DNA from: Pseudomonas sp. TMP9
Lineage (GTDB): Bacteria; Pseudomonadota; Gammaproteobacteria; Pseudomonadales; Pseudomonadaceae
NCBI RefSeq assembly: GCF_037943105.1
Contig: NZ_CP149803.1
Coordinates: 310,001 to 374,000 of the forward strand
Length of the DNA: 64,000 bases
Reading direction: 5' to 3'
The notes under the pieces were generated by a model. It was given only the letters and a program-made list of their open reading frames with translations, was not told where the DNA came from and made no database searches. A program made the position numbers and the translations under genes. Numbering within the stretch: the stretch's first letter is position 1; each line of letters opens with the position of its first letter. Shown in pieces: positions 17,490 through 27,824 of this stretch.

Positions 17490-19172
17490 TTAGCGCACAT
17501 GCACATAGGTACCGGGAGCCGCTTGCATGGCCGGGTAGTGTTGGTTACCTAAAGCCATAAGGGTGTCTTTCTGCTCGCCTGAGCGTGCCTGTAGCCAGTC
17601 CAGCCATAGCGGCCACCAACTGCCTTGCACGTGTTCTGCAGCGTGGTACCAGGCGCGTGGGTCGCCGGCCAGCTCAGGGTTTACTAGGTAGTTAGATTTG
17701 GGGTTACCCGGCGGGTTGAGAATGCTCTGAATATGCCCGCTATTGGACAGGACAAAACGTCGATTACCGCCCAGCAGCAGTGTCGAGCGATATACCGCAT
17801 CCCACGGCGTGATGTGGTCGTTAATACCGGCGATGCTAAAGCTGTCCACCGTCACCTTGCTCAGGTCGACCGGCGTGCCACAGACTTCTAAGCCGCGCGG
17901 ATGGGCAAGCGGGTTGTGCTTGAAGAAGTCGATCAGGTCGCCATGCAACGCCGCCGGTAAACGGGTGTTGTCGTTGTTCCAATAGAGAATATCGAAGGCC
18001 GGCGGTTGCTTGCCCAGCAGGTAGTTGTTGATCCAATAATTCCAGATCAGATCGTTAGGACGCATCCAGGCAAACACCCGTGCCATGTCGCGCCCATCCA
18101 GTACGCCCTGTTGATAGGAGCGACGTTTGGCCGCCTCCAGCGTCAGTTCGTCGGCAAACAGCATGGCTGGGCTGTCGATCTGGCTGTCCAGCAGGCTGAC
18201 CATGTACGTGGCGCTGGCCACTTTGTGCAGTTGCCGTTTGGCCTGCAAATGGCCCTGCAGGGCAGCAATGGTCAAGCCGCCGGCGCAGGCGCCGAGTAGG
18301 TTGACGTCCTTGCTGCCGGTGATGTCGCGGCAGGTGTCGATGGCGGCTTCCAGGGCCTGCACATAACTCGACAAGCCCCATTCGCGGTGGCGTGGATCGG
18401 GGTTGCGCCAGCTGACGACGAACGTTTGCAGGCCGTTTTTGAGTGCGTACTGGACGAAACTCTTCTCGCTGGAAAGATCGAAAATATAGAACTTATTGAT
18501 TTGCGGCGGCACGATCAACAGCGGTTTGGCGTACTGTTTTTCACTCATGGGCTTGTACTGGATGAGCTCCAACAACTCATTGCGAAACACCACAGCGCCA
18601 CTGGTGGCCGCCAAGTTACCACCCACCTCAAACGCATGTTTATTCACTTGGCTGGGCATGCCGTTGTTGTTCAACAGATCATCAAGCAGGTGGCGCATGC
18701 CCTTGAATAAGCTACTACCGCCGCTGTTGAGCAGTTCCTTGATCACTTGCGGATTAAGTGGCGTGTTAGACGGCGCCAGGGCATCACCCAGCAAGGTGGC
18801 CACAAAGCGTGCACGGGCGCGGTCGTCTTCGCTTAGGTTGCTTTCATCGATCCAGCTGTTCAGCTGCTTCTGACAAGCCAAATAGCCTTGCAAGCTGCGG
18901 CTGTAGAATGGGTTATCCCGCCAAGTCGGATCGGCAAAACGCAGGTCTTGCGGGTTAACCTTGAACGGCTTATCGCCCAGCAGCACGCGGCCCAATTGGC
19001 CGCCTAGGGCCAGTGCATGACGGGCGGTGTGCACGGGTTGCTTAAAGCCCTGTAGGGCCAAACCGCGCAGTGTAGAGAGCAGGTCACGACCGCGCAGACC
19101 CACCACGGCGTTTTGGCCATTCATCACATTGCTGCGAATAGGCAGGGTGCGTTTAGCGGGCTGGTCTCGCAT
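17490..19172 (-). CDS. phaC2: Class II PHA synthase 2
   Basis: Polymerises (R)-3-hydroxyacyl-CoA of medium chain length into PHA at the granule surface. 560 residues from the ATG chosen, which has GGAG nine bases upstream; an in-frame start 36 bases earlier has no support. The lipase-like box LLGACAGG places the catalytic Cys at residue 296. The catalytic Asp lies in the C-terminal hydrolase part (DHITPWD region) and the His in NSGHIQSI. It is parallel to phaC1 (same Cys numbering), reflecting the old duplication. Flanked by phaZ and phaD. Confidence 0.97.
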   Translation of the reverse strand: MRDQPAKRTLPIRSNVMNGQNAVVGLRGRDLLSTLRGLALQGFKQPVHTARHALALGGQLGRVLLGDKPFKVNPQDLRFADPTWRDNPFYSRSLQGYLACQKQLNSWIDESNLSEDDRARARFVATLLGDALAPSNTPLNPQVIKELLNSGGSSLFKGMRHLLDDLLNNNGMPSQVNKHAFEVGGNLAATSGAVVFRNELLELIQYKPMSEKQYAKPLLIVPPQINKFYIFDLSSEKSFVQYALKNGLQTFVVSWRNPDPRHREWGLSSYVQALEAAIDTCRDITGSKDVNLLGACAGGLTIAALQGHLQAKRQLHKVASATYMVSLLDSQIDSPAMLFADELTLEAAKRRSYQQGVLDGRDMARVFAWMRPNDLIWNYWINNYLLGKQPPAFDILYWNNDNTRLPAALHGDLIDFFKHNPLAHPRGLEVCGTPVDLSKVTVDSFSIAGINDHITPWDAVYRSTLLLGGNRRFVLSNSGHIQSILNPPGNPKSNYLVNPELAGDPRAWYHAAEHVQGSWWPLWLDWLQARSGEQKDTLMALGNQHYPAMQAAPGTYVHVR

Positions 19173-19358
19173 TGGGCAACACTCCGTTGTCAAACCATGA
19201 GACATCAAGGTTGCTAGCGCAGCAGCAAGGCTTGTACCAATGTTCGCCAGCGCCCTCTAGGCTGCTGTTCGCGGGCTTTTAGGTAATACAGCGTGCCCGA
19301 AAGTGGGTCAAGCATTCAGTCAAAGGCACAGCGCCAGTGCGCAGGGTTATTCGCGCGG

Positions 19359-20213
19359 TTAACTGTGCGTGCGTGCCGGTTGTGGATGCATGACCGCGCG
19401 CTGACGTTCCTCTTCCAGGAATTTCATGATGATCGGCGCAACAGCTTCCGCACGAGTCACTAAAAACAGGTGACCATCGTCGATCACATGCAGTTCTGAA
19501 TTAGGGATGCGCCAAGCCAACAGGCGCATATTCACCAATGGGATCAACGGGTCATCATCACCGGCCATGACCAAGGTTGGTTGGCGGATCTTGTGTAACC
19601 AATGGATGCTGGTCCAACCAAGGCCGGCGAACAGCTGCCAGTAGTAACCCATCTTGCCGCCTGAACGCACTTTACTGGCATGCGCCAGGGCCAGTTTCGG
19701 GTCGCGGCGGAATGCGCCACCGTAGATTTGCGGAGCGATTTGCACGCCGTAAGATGGCTGCACATAGCGCCGCGGGCTGGCCATGCACCACAGCACCTTG
19801 GGTTTGCCGGGCACCATGACTGCGCCGGCCGAGGTGGCGGCGAGAATCAGCTTCTTGCAGCGCTCCGGGTAGTCATGGGCGAACTGCTGCGCCAAGGCGC
19901 CGCCCCACGACACGCCAATCGCGTTGACTTGGCCATAGTCGAGGTAATCGAGCATGCGCGCCGCCAGTTTAGCCAACCCTGGGAAACGATACGGCGTGCT
20001 GGGCGTGGACGAGCCGCCGACGCCGGGCACATCGAAGGCAATCACTTCAAGGTTTGGATCAAGGGCGCGGACAAACGGCATGACCAGCTCTAAGTTGGCG
20101 CCGATGCCATTGAAAATCAGCAGCGGCGTCATCGTGCCGTTGCCGGGGCGAACAGCGGTGCGGAGGGTCTGGCCGTCCAGTTCGATGGTGCGAAATACGA
20201 AAGGTAGCGACAT
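19359..20213 (-). CDS. phaZ: Intracellular PHA depolymerase
   Basis: Alpha/beta-hydrolase that releases 3-hydroxy fatty acids from medium-chain PHA granules. The 284 residues match the family. The lipase box GVSWGG places the nucleophile at Ser102, the same position as in characterised Pseudomonas PhaZ. Asp and His lie in MAGDDDPLIP and IDDGHLFL. It is located between the two synthase genes, so degradation and synthesis are transcribed together. Confidence 0.97.
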   Translation of the reverse strand: MSLPFVFRTIELDGQTLRTAVRPGNGTMTPLLIFNGIGANLELVMPFVRALDPNLEVIAFDVPGVGGSSTPSTPYRFPGLAKLAARMLDYLDYGQVNAIGVSWGGALAQQFAHDYPERCKKLILAATSAGAVMVPGKPKVLWCMASPRRYVQPSYGVQIAPQIYGGAFRRDPKLALAHASKVRSGGKMGYYWQLFAGLGWTSIHWLHKIRQPTLVMAGDDDPLIPLVNMRLLAWRIPNSELHVIDDGHLFLVTRAEAVAPIIMKFLEEERQRAVMHPQPARTHS

Positions 20214-20370
20214 GCGCAGAAGCCCTAGTCAGTTAAAACGCTGAAGCAGACCCTCCGGGTCTTTTCCAGAAACGCCAGGGCGAAGCCTGGTTCGCGACAC
20301 CTGTTCAACTGAGCCGGTGGGCGAGCGGCACATCCAGTGCCGCGGGCAGTGTTGCGCAGTGCGCAGGAGG

Positions 20371-22050
20371 TTAACGTTCGTGCACGTAAGTACCGGGAGC
20401 TGCTTCGCCCGCCGGGTATTTTTTGTTGCCCAAATGGCTCGGCGCTTTTTTCTGCTCACCGGAACGCTGGCCGAGCCAGGTTTGCCAATGCAGCCACCAA
20501 GAGTCGGCGTGCTTGGTCGACGTGGCTTGCCACGTTTTCGGGTCCGCATGCATCTGGGTATTGGTCATATAGCGCGCTTTCGGGTTGCCCGGCGGGTTAA
20601 GGATGCTTTGGATGTGCCCGCTGTTGGACAGTACAAACTCAACATTGCCGCCAAACAGGTTGGCCGATTTGTAGCAAGACTCCCACGGGGTAATGTGGTC
20701 GGTGGTACCGGCCAGGCAATACAGGTCGCTGGTGATCTGTTTGAGGTCGATCGGCGTGCCGCAGACTTCCAGTGCGCCCGCGCGGATCAGCGGGTTGGAG
20801 GTGAACATGTCAATAAACTCGCCGTGCAGTGCCGCGGGTAGGCGTGTGGTGTCGTTGTTCCAGTGCAGGATGTCGAACACCGGCGGCTCGTTACCGAGCA
20901 AATAGTTATTAACCCAGTAGTTCCAGATCAGGTCATTGGGGCGCATCCAGGCAAATACCTTGGCCATGTCTTTGCCTTCGAGCACGCCGGCTTGGTAAGA
21001 GCGGCGCTTGGCCATTTCAAGGCTTTTCTCGTCGGCGAATAACGCCACATCAGTTTCCAGGCGATTATCCAGCACGCTCACCAGCAGGGTCAGGGCATGC
21101 ACCTTCTTCTCGCCAAGGGCGGCGTAATGGCCGAGCAGCGAGGTGGTGGTGAGACCGCCGGAGCAGGCGCCGAGCATGTTGATATCTTTGCTGCCGGTAA
21201 CGGCGGAGACCACATCAATGGCTTCTTTCAATGCCTCGATGTACGTCGACAGGCCCCATTCACGGTGCGCCTTGGTCGGGTTGCGCCAGCTCACCACGAA
21301 GGTCTGAATACCGTTGCGCAACAGGAAGCGCGCCACGCTCTTTTCTGGCGATAAATCGAACACATAAAACTTGTTGATCTGTGGCGGCACCACCAGCAAT
21401 GGACGCTGCTGCACTTGCTCGGTGAGCGGCTTGTACTGGATCAACTCCAGCAGGTCGTTACGGAAAATCACCGCACCCTCGCTAGTGGCGAGGCTTTTAC
21501 CGACTTCGAAGGCATTCATGTTGACTTGGCTGGGCATGCCGCCGTTATTGACGATGTCTTTGGCCAAATGACCTAGGCCGTCAAGCAGGCTCTTGCCGCC
21601 GGTTTCAAAGAAGCGCTTGACGGCCGCCGGGTTGGCCATGCTGTTCGTGGGCGCCATGGCCTCGGTCATGAGGTTGATCACGAAATGGCCACGGCTGGCG
21701 TCCTGTTCGGACAGGTTGCTGTGCTCGATCCAGTCGTGCAGTTCTTTGCGCCAGGCCAAATAAGTCTGCAGGTAGCGGCGATACAGCGGATTCTGGCTCC
21801 AGGCGGGATCAGCAAAGCGGCGGTCACCGTCGTTCGGGGTGAGGTCGGATTGGCCGAACATCACATTCTTCAGCTCGATGCTGAAGTGGGCGAGGTGTTT
21901 GGCGCTATGCAACGGTTGCTTGAGCGCTTGTTTGAGCACGACGCGGGCCGAGCTCAGCAAATCTTTGCCACGGATACCGATGACTGGGTTGAGCCCCAGG
22001 GTGTTCTCGGAAGCTTGCAGCTTAAGGTCATCATTATTCTTATTTGTCAT
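20371..22050 (-). CDS. phaC1: Class II PHA synthase 1
   Basis: Main medium-chain-length PHA synthase, 559 residues. LLGACSGG places the catalytic Cys at residue 296; DHITPWE and NSGHIQSI carry the other catalytic-region residues. The N-terminus (NPVIGIRGKDLLSSARVV) is the class II pattern. The start has TGGAG eight bases upstream. First gene of the phaC1ZC2D operon; a 534-base upstream region holds a candidate operator and a hairpin that may end the hslVU transcript. A small hairpin (20248-20262) separates it from phaZ, allowing attenuation. Confidence 0.97.
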   Translation of the reverse strand: MTNKNNDDLKLQASENTLGLNPVIGIRGKDLLSSARVVLKQALKQPLHSAKHLAHFSIELKNVMFGQSDLTPNDGDRRFADPAWSQNPLYRRYLQTYLAWRKELHDWIEHSNLSEQDASRGHFVINLMTEAMAPTNSMANPAAVKRFFETGGKSLLDGLGHLAKDIVNNGGMPSQVNMNAFEVGKSLATSEGAVIFRNDLLELIQYKPLTEQVQQRPLLVVPPQINKFYVFDLSPEKSVARFLLRNGIQTFVVSWRNPTKAHREWGLSTYIEALKEAIDVVSAVTGSKDINMLGACSGGLTTTSLLGHYAALGEKKVHALTLLVSVLDNRLETDVALFADEKSLEMAKRRSYQAGVLEGKDMAKVFAWMRPNDLIWNYWVNNYLLGNEPPVFDILHWNNDTTRLPAALHGEFIDMFTSNPLIRAGALEVCGTPIDLKQITSDLYCLAGTTDHITPWESCYKSANLFGGNVEFVLSNSGHIQSILNPPGNPKARYMTNTQMHADPKTWQATSTKHADSWWLHWQTWLGQRSGEQKKAPSHLGNKKYPAGEAAPGTYVHER

Positions 22051-22182
22051 CTACAACGCTCCATTGTCCTGAGACGAAATACCGGCGTATTGCTGTGCAC
22101 GGCGACACAGGGCTAGAACCCATCCAAGTCTATTGCGCTAAGGCCTGCTGCGTTAAAAAAAGGCCGGAATGCGGGGCATCAG

Positions 22183-22203
22183 GTACTCATGTACAGGGAG
22201 TAC
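22183..22203. promoter_or_regulatory. Candidate operator upstream of phaC1
   Basis: Six-base inverted arms GTACTC and GAGTAC separated by nine bases, 133 bases before the phaC1 start. The half-site architecture suits a TetR-type regulator such as PhaD. I found no matching copy upstream of phaI, which weakens the assignment. Confidence 0.4.
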
Positions 22204-22322
22204 ACGAACCAAGCCCGTTGCCGATCTTTTTCTACCCTGCATGGCGCTCGCTCGCGAAACTTTAAAACAGGTTATGCGGGCCGGGTATTGCCCGGATTAC
22301 CAAGGGCGGATCGCTCCGCAAT

Positions 22323-22357
22323 TTTTGCCGTTGATGGCGAGGCCCGCAACGGCAAAA
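22323..22357. terminator. Hairpin between the DUF971 gene and phaC1
   Basis: An 11-bp perfect stem (TTTTGCCGTTG/CAACGGCAAAA) with a 13-base loop. It may end the minus-strand hslV-hslU-DUF971 transcript before the phaC1 promoter. There is no separate T-run beyond the stem. Confidence 0.5.
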
Positions 22358-22584
22358 CTTCCAGCTACTTGGTTACCCGAGTTTATCAATTTGTGCAAGT
22401 GAGCCGCGATTCTGCCCAGCGCTGTAAGAGTATGCAGAGAAGGATTAGAAAATGCGCTCTAACCGGCCATAAACCTCTGACTAGAGCGGTTTGATCAGGA
22501 TGAGGCAGTGGCCTATGACGCGCCAAGGGTCGGCGAAAACAGTTGCGCCACAGTCAGAATCTAAAAGGCTGGCGCTTAGGCGTG

Positions 22585-22959
22585 TCAGAGCATCAACTTG
22601 ACCCGGCTTTCGTTGGGGTCACGAGATTTTCCGGCGGCACTCAAGGTGGCGAGGTAATCGTTCCATAGCTCAGTTTGGCGCAATGCCAGTTGCTCAAGGT
22701 AATCCCAGGTGAACAAGCCACTGTCGTGGCCGTCATCGAAGCTCAGCTTGAGTGCGTAATTACCGGCGGGCTCGATTTTGCTAAGGCCAACACCGAGCTT
22801 GCCGGTTTGCAGGATCGGTTTGCCGTGGCCCTGTACTTCTGCCGAGGGCGAGTGCACGCGCAGGAACTCAGCCGGCAGGCTGTAGATCTCGTTATCTGCG
22901 TAGTGCAGTTCCAGAGTTTTCGAGACTTTGTGCAGTTTGATGGCCGTGGGGATGCGCAT
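22585..22959 (-). CDS. DUF971 (gamma-butyrobetaine hydroxylase N-terminal-like) protein
   Basis: A 124-residue cytosolic protein of the DUF971 family, named from the N-terminal domain of gamma-butyrobetaine hydroxylase. Visible family features are LELHYADNEIYSLPAEFLRV and LSFDDGHDSGLFTWDYLEQL. Stand-alone members are often found beside iron-sulfur-related or hslVU genes; their role is unsettled. It follows hslU after a short REP-like palindrome and is probably co-transcribed with it. Confidence 0.88.
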   Translation of the reverse strand: MRIPTAIKLHKVSKTLELHYADNEIYSLPAEFLRVHSPSAEVQGHGKPILQTGKLGVGLSKIEPAGNYALKLSFDDGHDSGLFTWDYLEQLALRQTELWNDYLATLSAAGKSRDPNESRVKLML

Positions 22960-22978
22960 GCTCGATTCCAGAGGCGGC

Positions 22979-23002
22979 GTAGCCCGGATTGCATCCGGGC
23001 TA
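22979..23002. repeat. REP-like palindrome (TAGCCCGGAT type)
   Basis: TAGCCCGGAT-TGC-ATCCGGGCTA forms a perfect 10-bp stem in the hslU-DUF971 gap. The same core occurs at 27743, 40839, 62977 and 63079. Confidence 0.8.
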
Positions 23003-23016
23003 AGGGGAGGGAGTGG

Positions 23017-24357
23017 TTACAGAATATAGCGCGACAGATCTTCATCCTGGGCCAACTCGCCAAGGTGACTGTTGACGTAGGCCGCGTCGATCACGATTGG
23101 CGTGCCATTCTGCAGGCCAGCCAAGTCGCCGGCGCTAAAGGAGACTTCCTCCAACAGGCGTTCAAGCAAGGTGTGTAGGCGGCGCGCGCCGATGTTCTCG
23201 GTCTTCTCGTTAACCTGATAGGCAATCTCGGCGATGCGCTTGATGCCCTCGGCGACGAACTGGATACCCAGCCCCTCGGTGTTCAGCAGCGCCGCGTATT
23301 GCTCGGTGAGCGAGGCGTGCGGCTCGGTGAGGATGCGCTCGAAGTCTTCTGGGGTCAGGGCTTTCAGCTCGACGCGGATCGGCAGACGGCCTTGCAGCTC
23401 GGGCACCAAATCGCTCGGTTTGCTCAGGTGGAACGCGCCGGAGGCGATAAACAGAATGTGATCGGTTTTCACCATGCCCAGCTTGGTGTTCACCGTGCAG
23501 CCTTCGATCAGTGGCAGCAGGTCGCGCTGTACGCCTTCGCGGGATACATCGGCGCCGCTGGTGTTGCCGCGCTTGGCCACCTTGTCGATCTCATCGATAA
23601 ACACGATACCGTTCTGCTCGACGGCCTCCAGGGCCTGTGCCTTGAGTTCTTCTTCGTTGACCAGGCGCGCGGCTTCTTCATCGCGCACCAGCTTCAGGGC
23701 TTCCTTGACCTTGAGCTTGCGGCTCTTCTGCTTACCCTTACCCATGCTGGAAAACAGGTTTTGCAGCTGGTTGGTCATCTCTTCCATGCCTGGCGGGGTC
23801 ATGATTTCGATACCGGCCGGGGCGTCGGCCACTTCGATCTCGATGTCCTTGTCGTCCAGCTGACCTTCGCGCAAGCGCTTGCGAAACAGCTGGCGGGTGT
23901 TGGAATCGTTGCTTGGTGCTGGGTCTTCGTTAAAGCCCGCGCGCGCTGGCGGCAGCAGGGCATCGAGGATGCGTTCTTCAGCGGCATCTTCGGCGCGGTG
24001 GCGAACTTTGATCATCTCCTGCTCGCGCAGCATCTTAATCGCCGCATCGGCAAGATCACGGATGATCGACTCTACATCGCGGCCGACATAACCCACTTCG
24101 GTGAACTTGGTCGCTTCCACCTTGATAAACGGTGCATTGGCCAGCTTGGCCAGACGGCGGGCAATTTCGGTTTTGCCGACACCGGTTGGGCCGATCATCA
24201 GGATGTTCTTCGGCGTCACTTCAGCCCGCAGCTCGAGTGGTAGCTGCATGCGCCGCCAGCGGTTGCGCAGGGCGATGGCCACGGCGCGCTTAGCGTCGTC
24301 CTGACCGATGATGTGGCGGTTAAGCTCGTGAACGATCTCGCGGGGCGTCATGGACAT
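23017..24357 (-). CDS. hslU: ATP-dependent protease ATPase subunit HslU
   Basis: AAA+ unfoldase of the HslUV (ClpYQ) protease. The 446 residues show Walker A GPTGVGKT at 56-63, the pore motif GYVGRD, the inserted I domain (about 110-230, highly charged), Walker B IVFIDEID, and the C-terminal tail DLSRYIL that docks into HslV and triggers its activity. It is encoded 153 bases after hslV; a repeat element fills the gap. Confidence 0.97.
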   Translation of the reverse strand: MSMTPREIVHELNRHIIGQDDAKRAVAIALRNRWRRMQLPLELRAEVTPKNILMIGPTGVGKTEIARRLAKLANAPFIKVEATKFTEVGYVGRDVESIIRDLADAAIKMLREQEMIKVRHRAEDAAEERILDALLPPARAGFNEDPAPSNDSNTRQLFRKRLREGQLDDKDIEIEVADAPAGIEIMTPPGMEEMTNQLQNLFSSMGKGKQKSRKLKVKEALKLVRDEEAARLVNEEELKAQALEAVEQNGIVFIDEIDKVAKRGNTSGADVSREGVQRDLLPLIEGCTVNTKLGMVKTDHILFIASGAFHLSKPSDLVPELQGRLPIRVELKALTPEDFERILTEPHASLTEQYAALLNTEGLGIQFVAEGIKRIAEIAYQVNEKTENIGARRLHTLLERLLEEVSFSAGDLAGLQNGTPIVIDAAYVNSHLGELAQDEDLSRYIL

Positions 24358-24391
24358 GCGGCGTACTCCAGAAAAGACCGCTAATCAGGGT

Positions 24392-24516
24392 GTTTAAAGC
24401 GTCGCGAGCGACGGTCAGACAAGGCGAAAGGAGGCGAGGAAGCGGAGTTTACGTCTGTAAATGAGCATTCCGAGCCTGCTTTAAACGCAGCATGGCCGAG
24501 CGCAGCAGCTTTAAAC
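24392..24516. repeat. Repeat-like element with GTTTAAAGC/GCTTTAAAC ends between hslV and hslU
   Basis: A 125-base stretch bounded by inverted 9-mers GTTTAAAGC (24392-24400) and GCTTTAAAC (24508-24516), with a third internal GCTTTAAAC at 24478. The right end includes the hslV stop codon. Inner parts are purine-rich (GAAAGGAGGCGAGGAAGCGG). Sequences of this kind occur as intergenic repeats in Pseudomonas; genomic copy number cannot be seen here. Confidence 0.55.
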
Positions 24517-25050
24517 GGTCTGATCGGCGCAGTCTTCTTCTTCGATAGTTAGGTTTTGGTTAGTGAAGACACAGATGGAGCCGGCAATGTGCAGCGCGGT
24601 TTCGGTGATTTCACGGGCGCTCAATTCGGTTTTCTGCAGCAAGGCCATGGCGGCGGCTTGGGCGAAGCCGCCACCGGAACCCATGGCAATCAGGCCGTGT
24701 TCAGGCTCAACCACGTCACCGTTGCCGGTGATAATTAACGAAGCGTCTTTGTTGGCCACGGCCAGCATGGCTTCCAGCCGGCTTAGGGAGCGGTCGGTGC
24801 GCCAATCTTTAGCCAGCTCGACGGCGGCGCGCACCAGATTGCCCTGGTGTTTCTCCAGCTGGCCTTCAAAACGTTCAAATAGGGTAAAGGCATCGGCGGT
24901 GGCGCCGGCGAAACCGGCCAGCACTTGGCCGTGGTACAGGCGGCGAACTTTTTTCGCGTTGCCTTTCATCACGGTATTGCCGAGGGATACTTGGCCGTCG
25001 CCGCCCATGACGACTTTGCCGTTGCGGCGCACTGAAACGATGGTGGTCAA
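24511..25050 (-). CDS. hslV: ATP-dependent protease proteolytic subunit HslV
   Basis: Threonine protease of the proteasome beta-subunit fold. The active enzyme begins with Thr after Met removal, so the protein must start immediately before [10 protein letters not shown]. That fixes the initiator as TTG, with GGAG upstream. A GTG 15 bases earlier would add METLP and block the nucleophile. The 179 residues include the conserved [21 protein letters not shown] and [11 protein letters not shown]. Forms HslUV with the downstream gene. It is probably heat-shock inducible in relatives; no sigma-32 site was identified. Confidence 0.95.
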   Translation of the reverse strand: MTTIVSVRRNGKVVMGGDGQVSLGNTVMKGNAKKVRRLYHGQVLAGFAGATADAFTLFERFEGQLEKHQGNLVRAAVELAKDWRTDRSLSRLEAMLAVANKDASLIITGNGDVVEPEHGLIAMGSGGGFAQAAAMALLQKTELSAREITETALHIAGSICVFTNQNLTIEEEDCADQTV

Positions 25051-25190
25051 GGGGAGCGTCTCCACGCAGCGGGGCGAAAATGCCCAATGCTGATGAAGTG
25101 GGGGCAGCGCTGGCTGGCTTCAAGCCCTAGGCAGTCTGCTGTCCGACAAAAAACTCATCGAAGACTGCCCAAGGCCTGCAATCGCTGAAT

Positions 25191-25871
25191 TTATTGCGCT
25201 TGGCGCTGCTGTAACAGCAGGTTGCTGAAACCGCTGGCAGCCAGAGACTTCTGCGCGTTGCCGAGCTGTTCGCGCGTGGCGAAGGGACCGACCAATACGC
25301 GGTGCCAGGTTTCTTCGCGCACCGTGCCGGACTCCACCTGCACGCTTTGCCCGAGCAAGATCAGCTGTGCGCGCAAGGTGTCAGCATCATCTTTGCGGCG
25401 GAACGAGCCAGCCTGCAGGAAAAATTGCGAGGTGACTGGCCCTTTAGCGATGACGGGCGGTGGCGGTGGAACTTCACCGTTAAGCGCCGCCTGAGCGCGG
25501 GCCGCGTCAATTTTTGCCGCTTCCTCTGGCGTAACGGGTTTTTGCGCAGGTGGCACAGGCGGTTCTATGGCCTGCTGCGGCAGGATGACTTCCGATTCGG
25601 GCAGCAGGGTGTAGAAATCATATTTGGGCTTGGCCGGCTCGCTGCTGGCGGGCTTAGCCGCTGCTGCTTTATTGGCCTGCTTGACGCGCGCCTCTTCAAC
25701 TTTATTGCGCTTGATTTCATCGCGACCTGGTTCGAGGCTGAACAAAAACACCATAAAGCCGCCAATCACCAGGCCGCAGACCAGCCAGAACCAACCCGGC
25801 ACCGGTTTTTTCGCCGGGGCTTGGTAGCGGCTGGCGCCGCGTTTAGGGGCCGGTTTTTTCTTGGCAGCCAC
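25191..25871 (-). CDS. FtsN-like SPOR-domain cell-envelope protein
   Basis: A 226-residue bitopic membrane protein. It has a basic cytoplasmic N-terminus (AAKKKPAPKRGASRY), one transmembrane helix (FWLVCGLVIGGFMVFLFS, about 27-45), an Ala/Lys/Pro-rich periplasmic linker, and a C-terminal SPOR domain (about 148-222, FFLQAGSFRRKDDADTL...WHRVLVGPF) that binds denuded peptidoglycan at the septum. This matches FtsN-type proteins next to argS in Pseudomonas. The GTG start directly follows the argS TAA with no gap, implying coupling. Confidence 0.88.
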   Translation of the reverse strand: MAAKKKPAPKRGASRYQAPAKKPVPGWFWLVCGLVIGGFMVFLFSLEPGRDEIKRNKVEEARVKQANKAAAAKPASSEPAKPKYDFYTLLPESEVILPQQAIEPPVPPAQKPVTPEEAAKIDAARAQAALNGEVPPPPPVIAKGPVTSQFFLQAGSFRRKDDADTLRAQLILLGQSVQVESGTVREETWHRVLVGPFATREQLGNAQKSLAASGFSNLLLQQRQAQ

Positions 25872-27695
<1,824 letters not shown>

Positions 27696-27742
27696 TCAAG
27701 CAGCGCGTGGTTTCCACCGGCTAAAGGCCAGCGCGCTGCTGT

Positions 27743-27809
27743 GTAGCCCGGATGAAATCCGGGACCCGTCGGCACCTACAAAGCGGCTCCTGGATTGCAT
27801 CCGGGCTAC
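27743..27809. repeat. REP-like repeat pair (GTAGCCCGGAT type)
   Basis: GTAGCCCGGATGAAATCCGGG followed 26 bases later by the inverted copy GATTGCATCCGGGCTAC. The ends are complementary, so the 67-base unit can fold. It lies between the argS start and the betA end. Confidence 0.75.
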
Positions 27810-27824
27810 GGTTGATCGCGCTGA

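Larger units (their letters stand above)
22051..22584. other. phaC1 upstream region
   Basis: 534 bases without a gene. It contains the inverted repeat GTACTC-N9-GAGTAC (22183-22203), a CCGGG-TATTG-CCCGG hairpin at 22281-22295 and an 11-bp stem at 22323-22357. The phaC1 promoter must lie here, but I could not place -10/-35 or -24/-12 boxes with confidence. Confidence 0.6.

Noticed and set aside
23299..24243. Long frame (314 codons) antisense to hslU
   Set aside because: It mirrors the codon structure of hslU, has no ribosome-binding site or recognisable domain, and the opposite strand is a certain gene.
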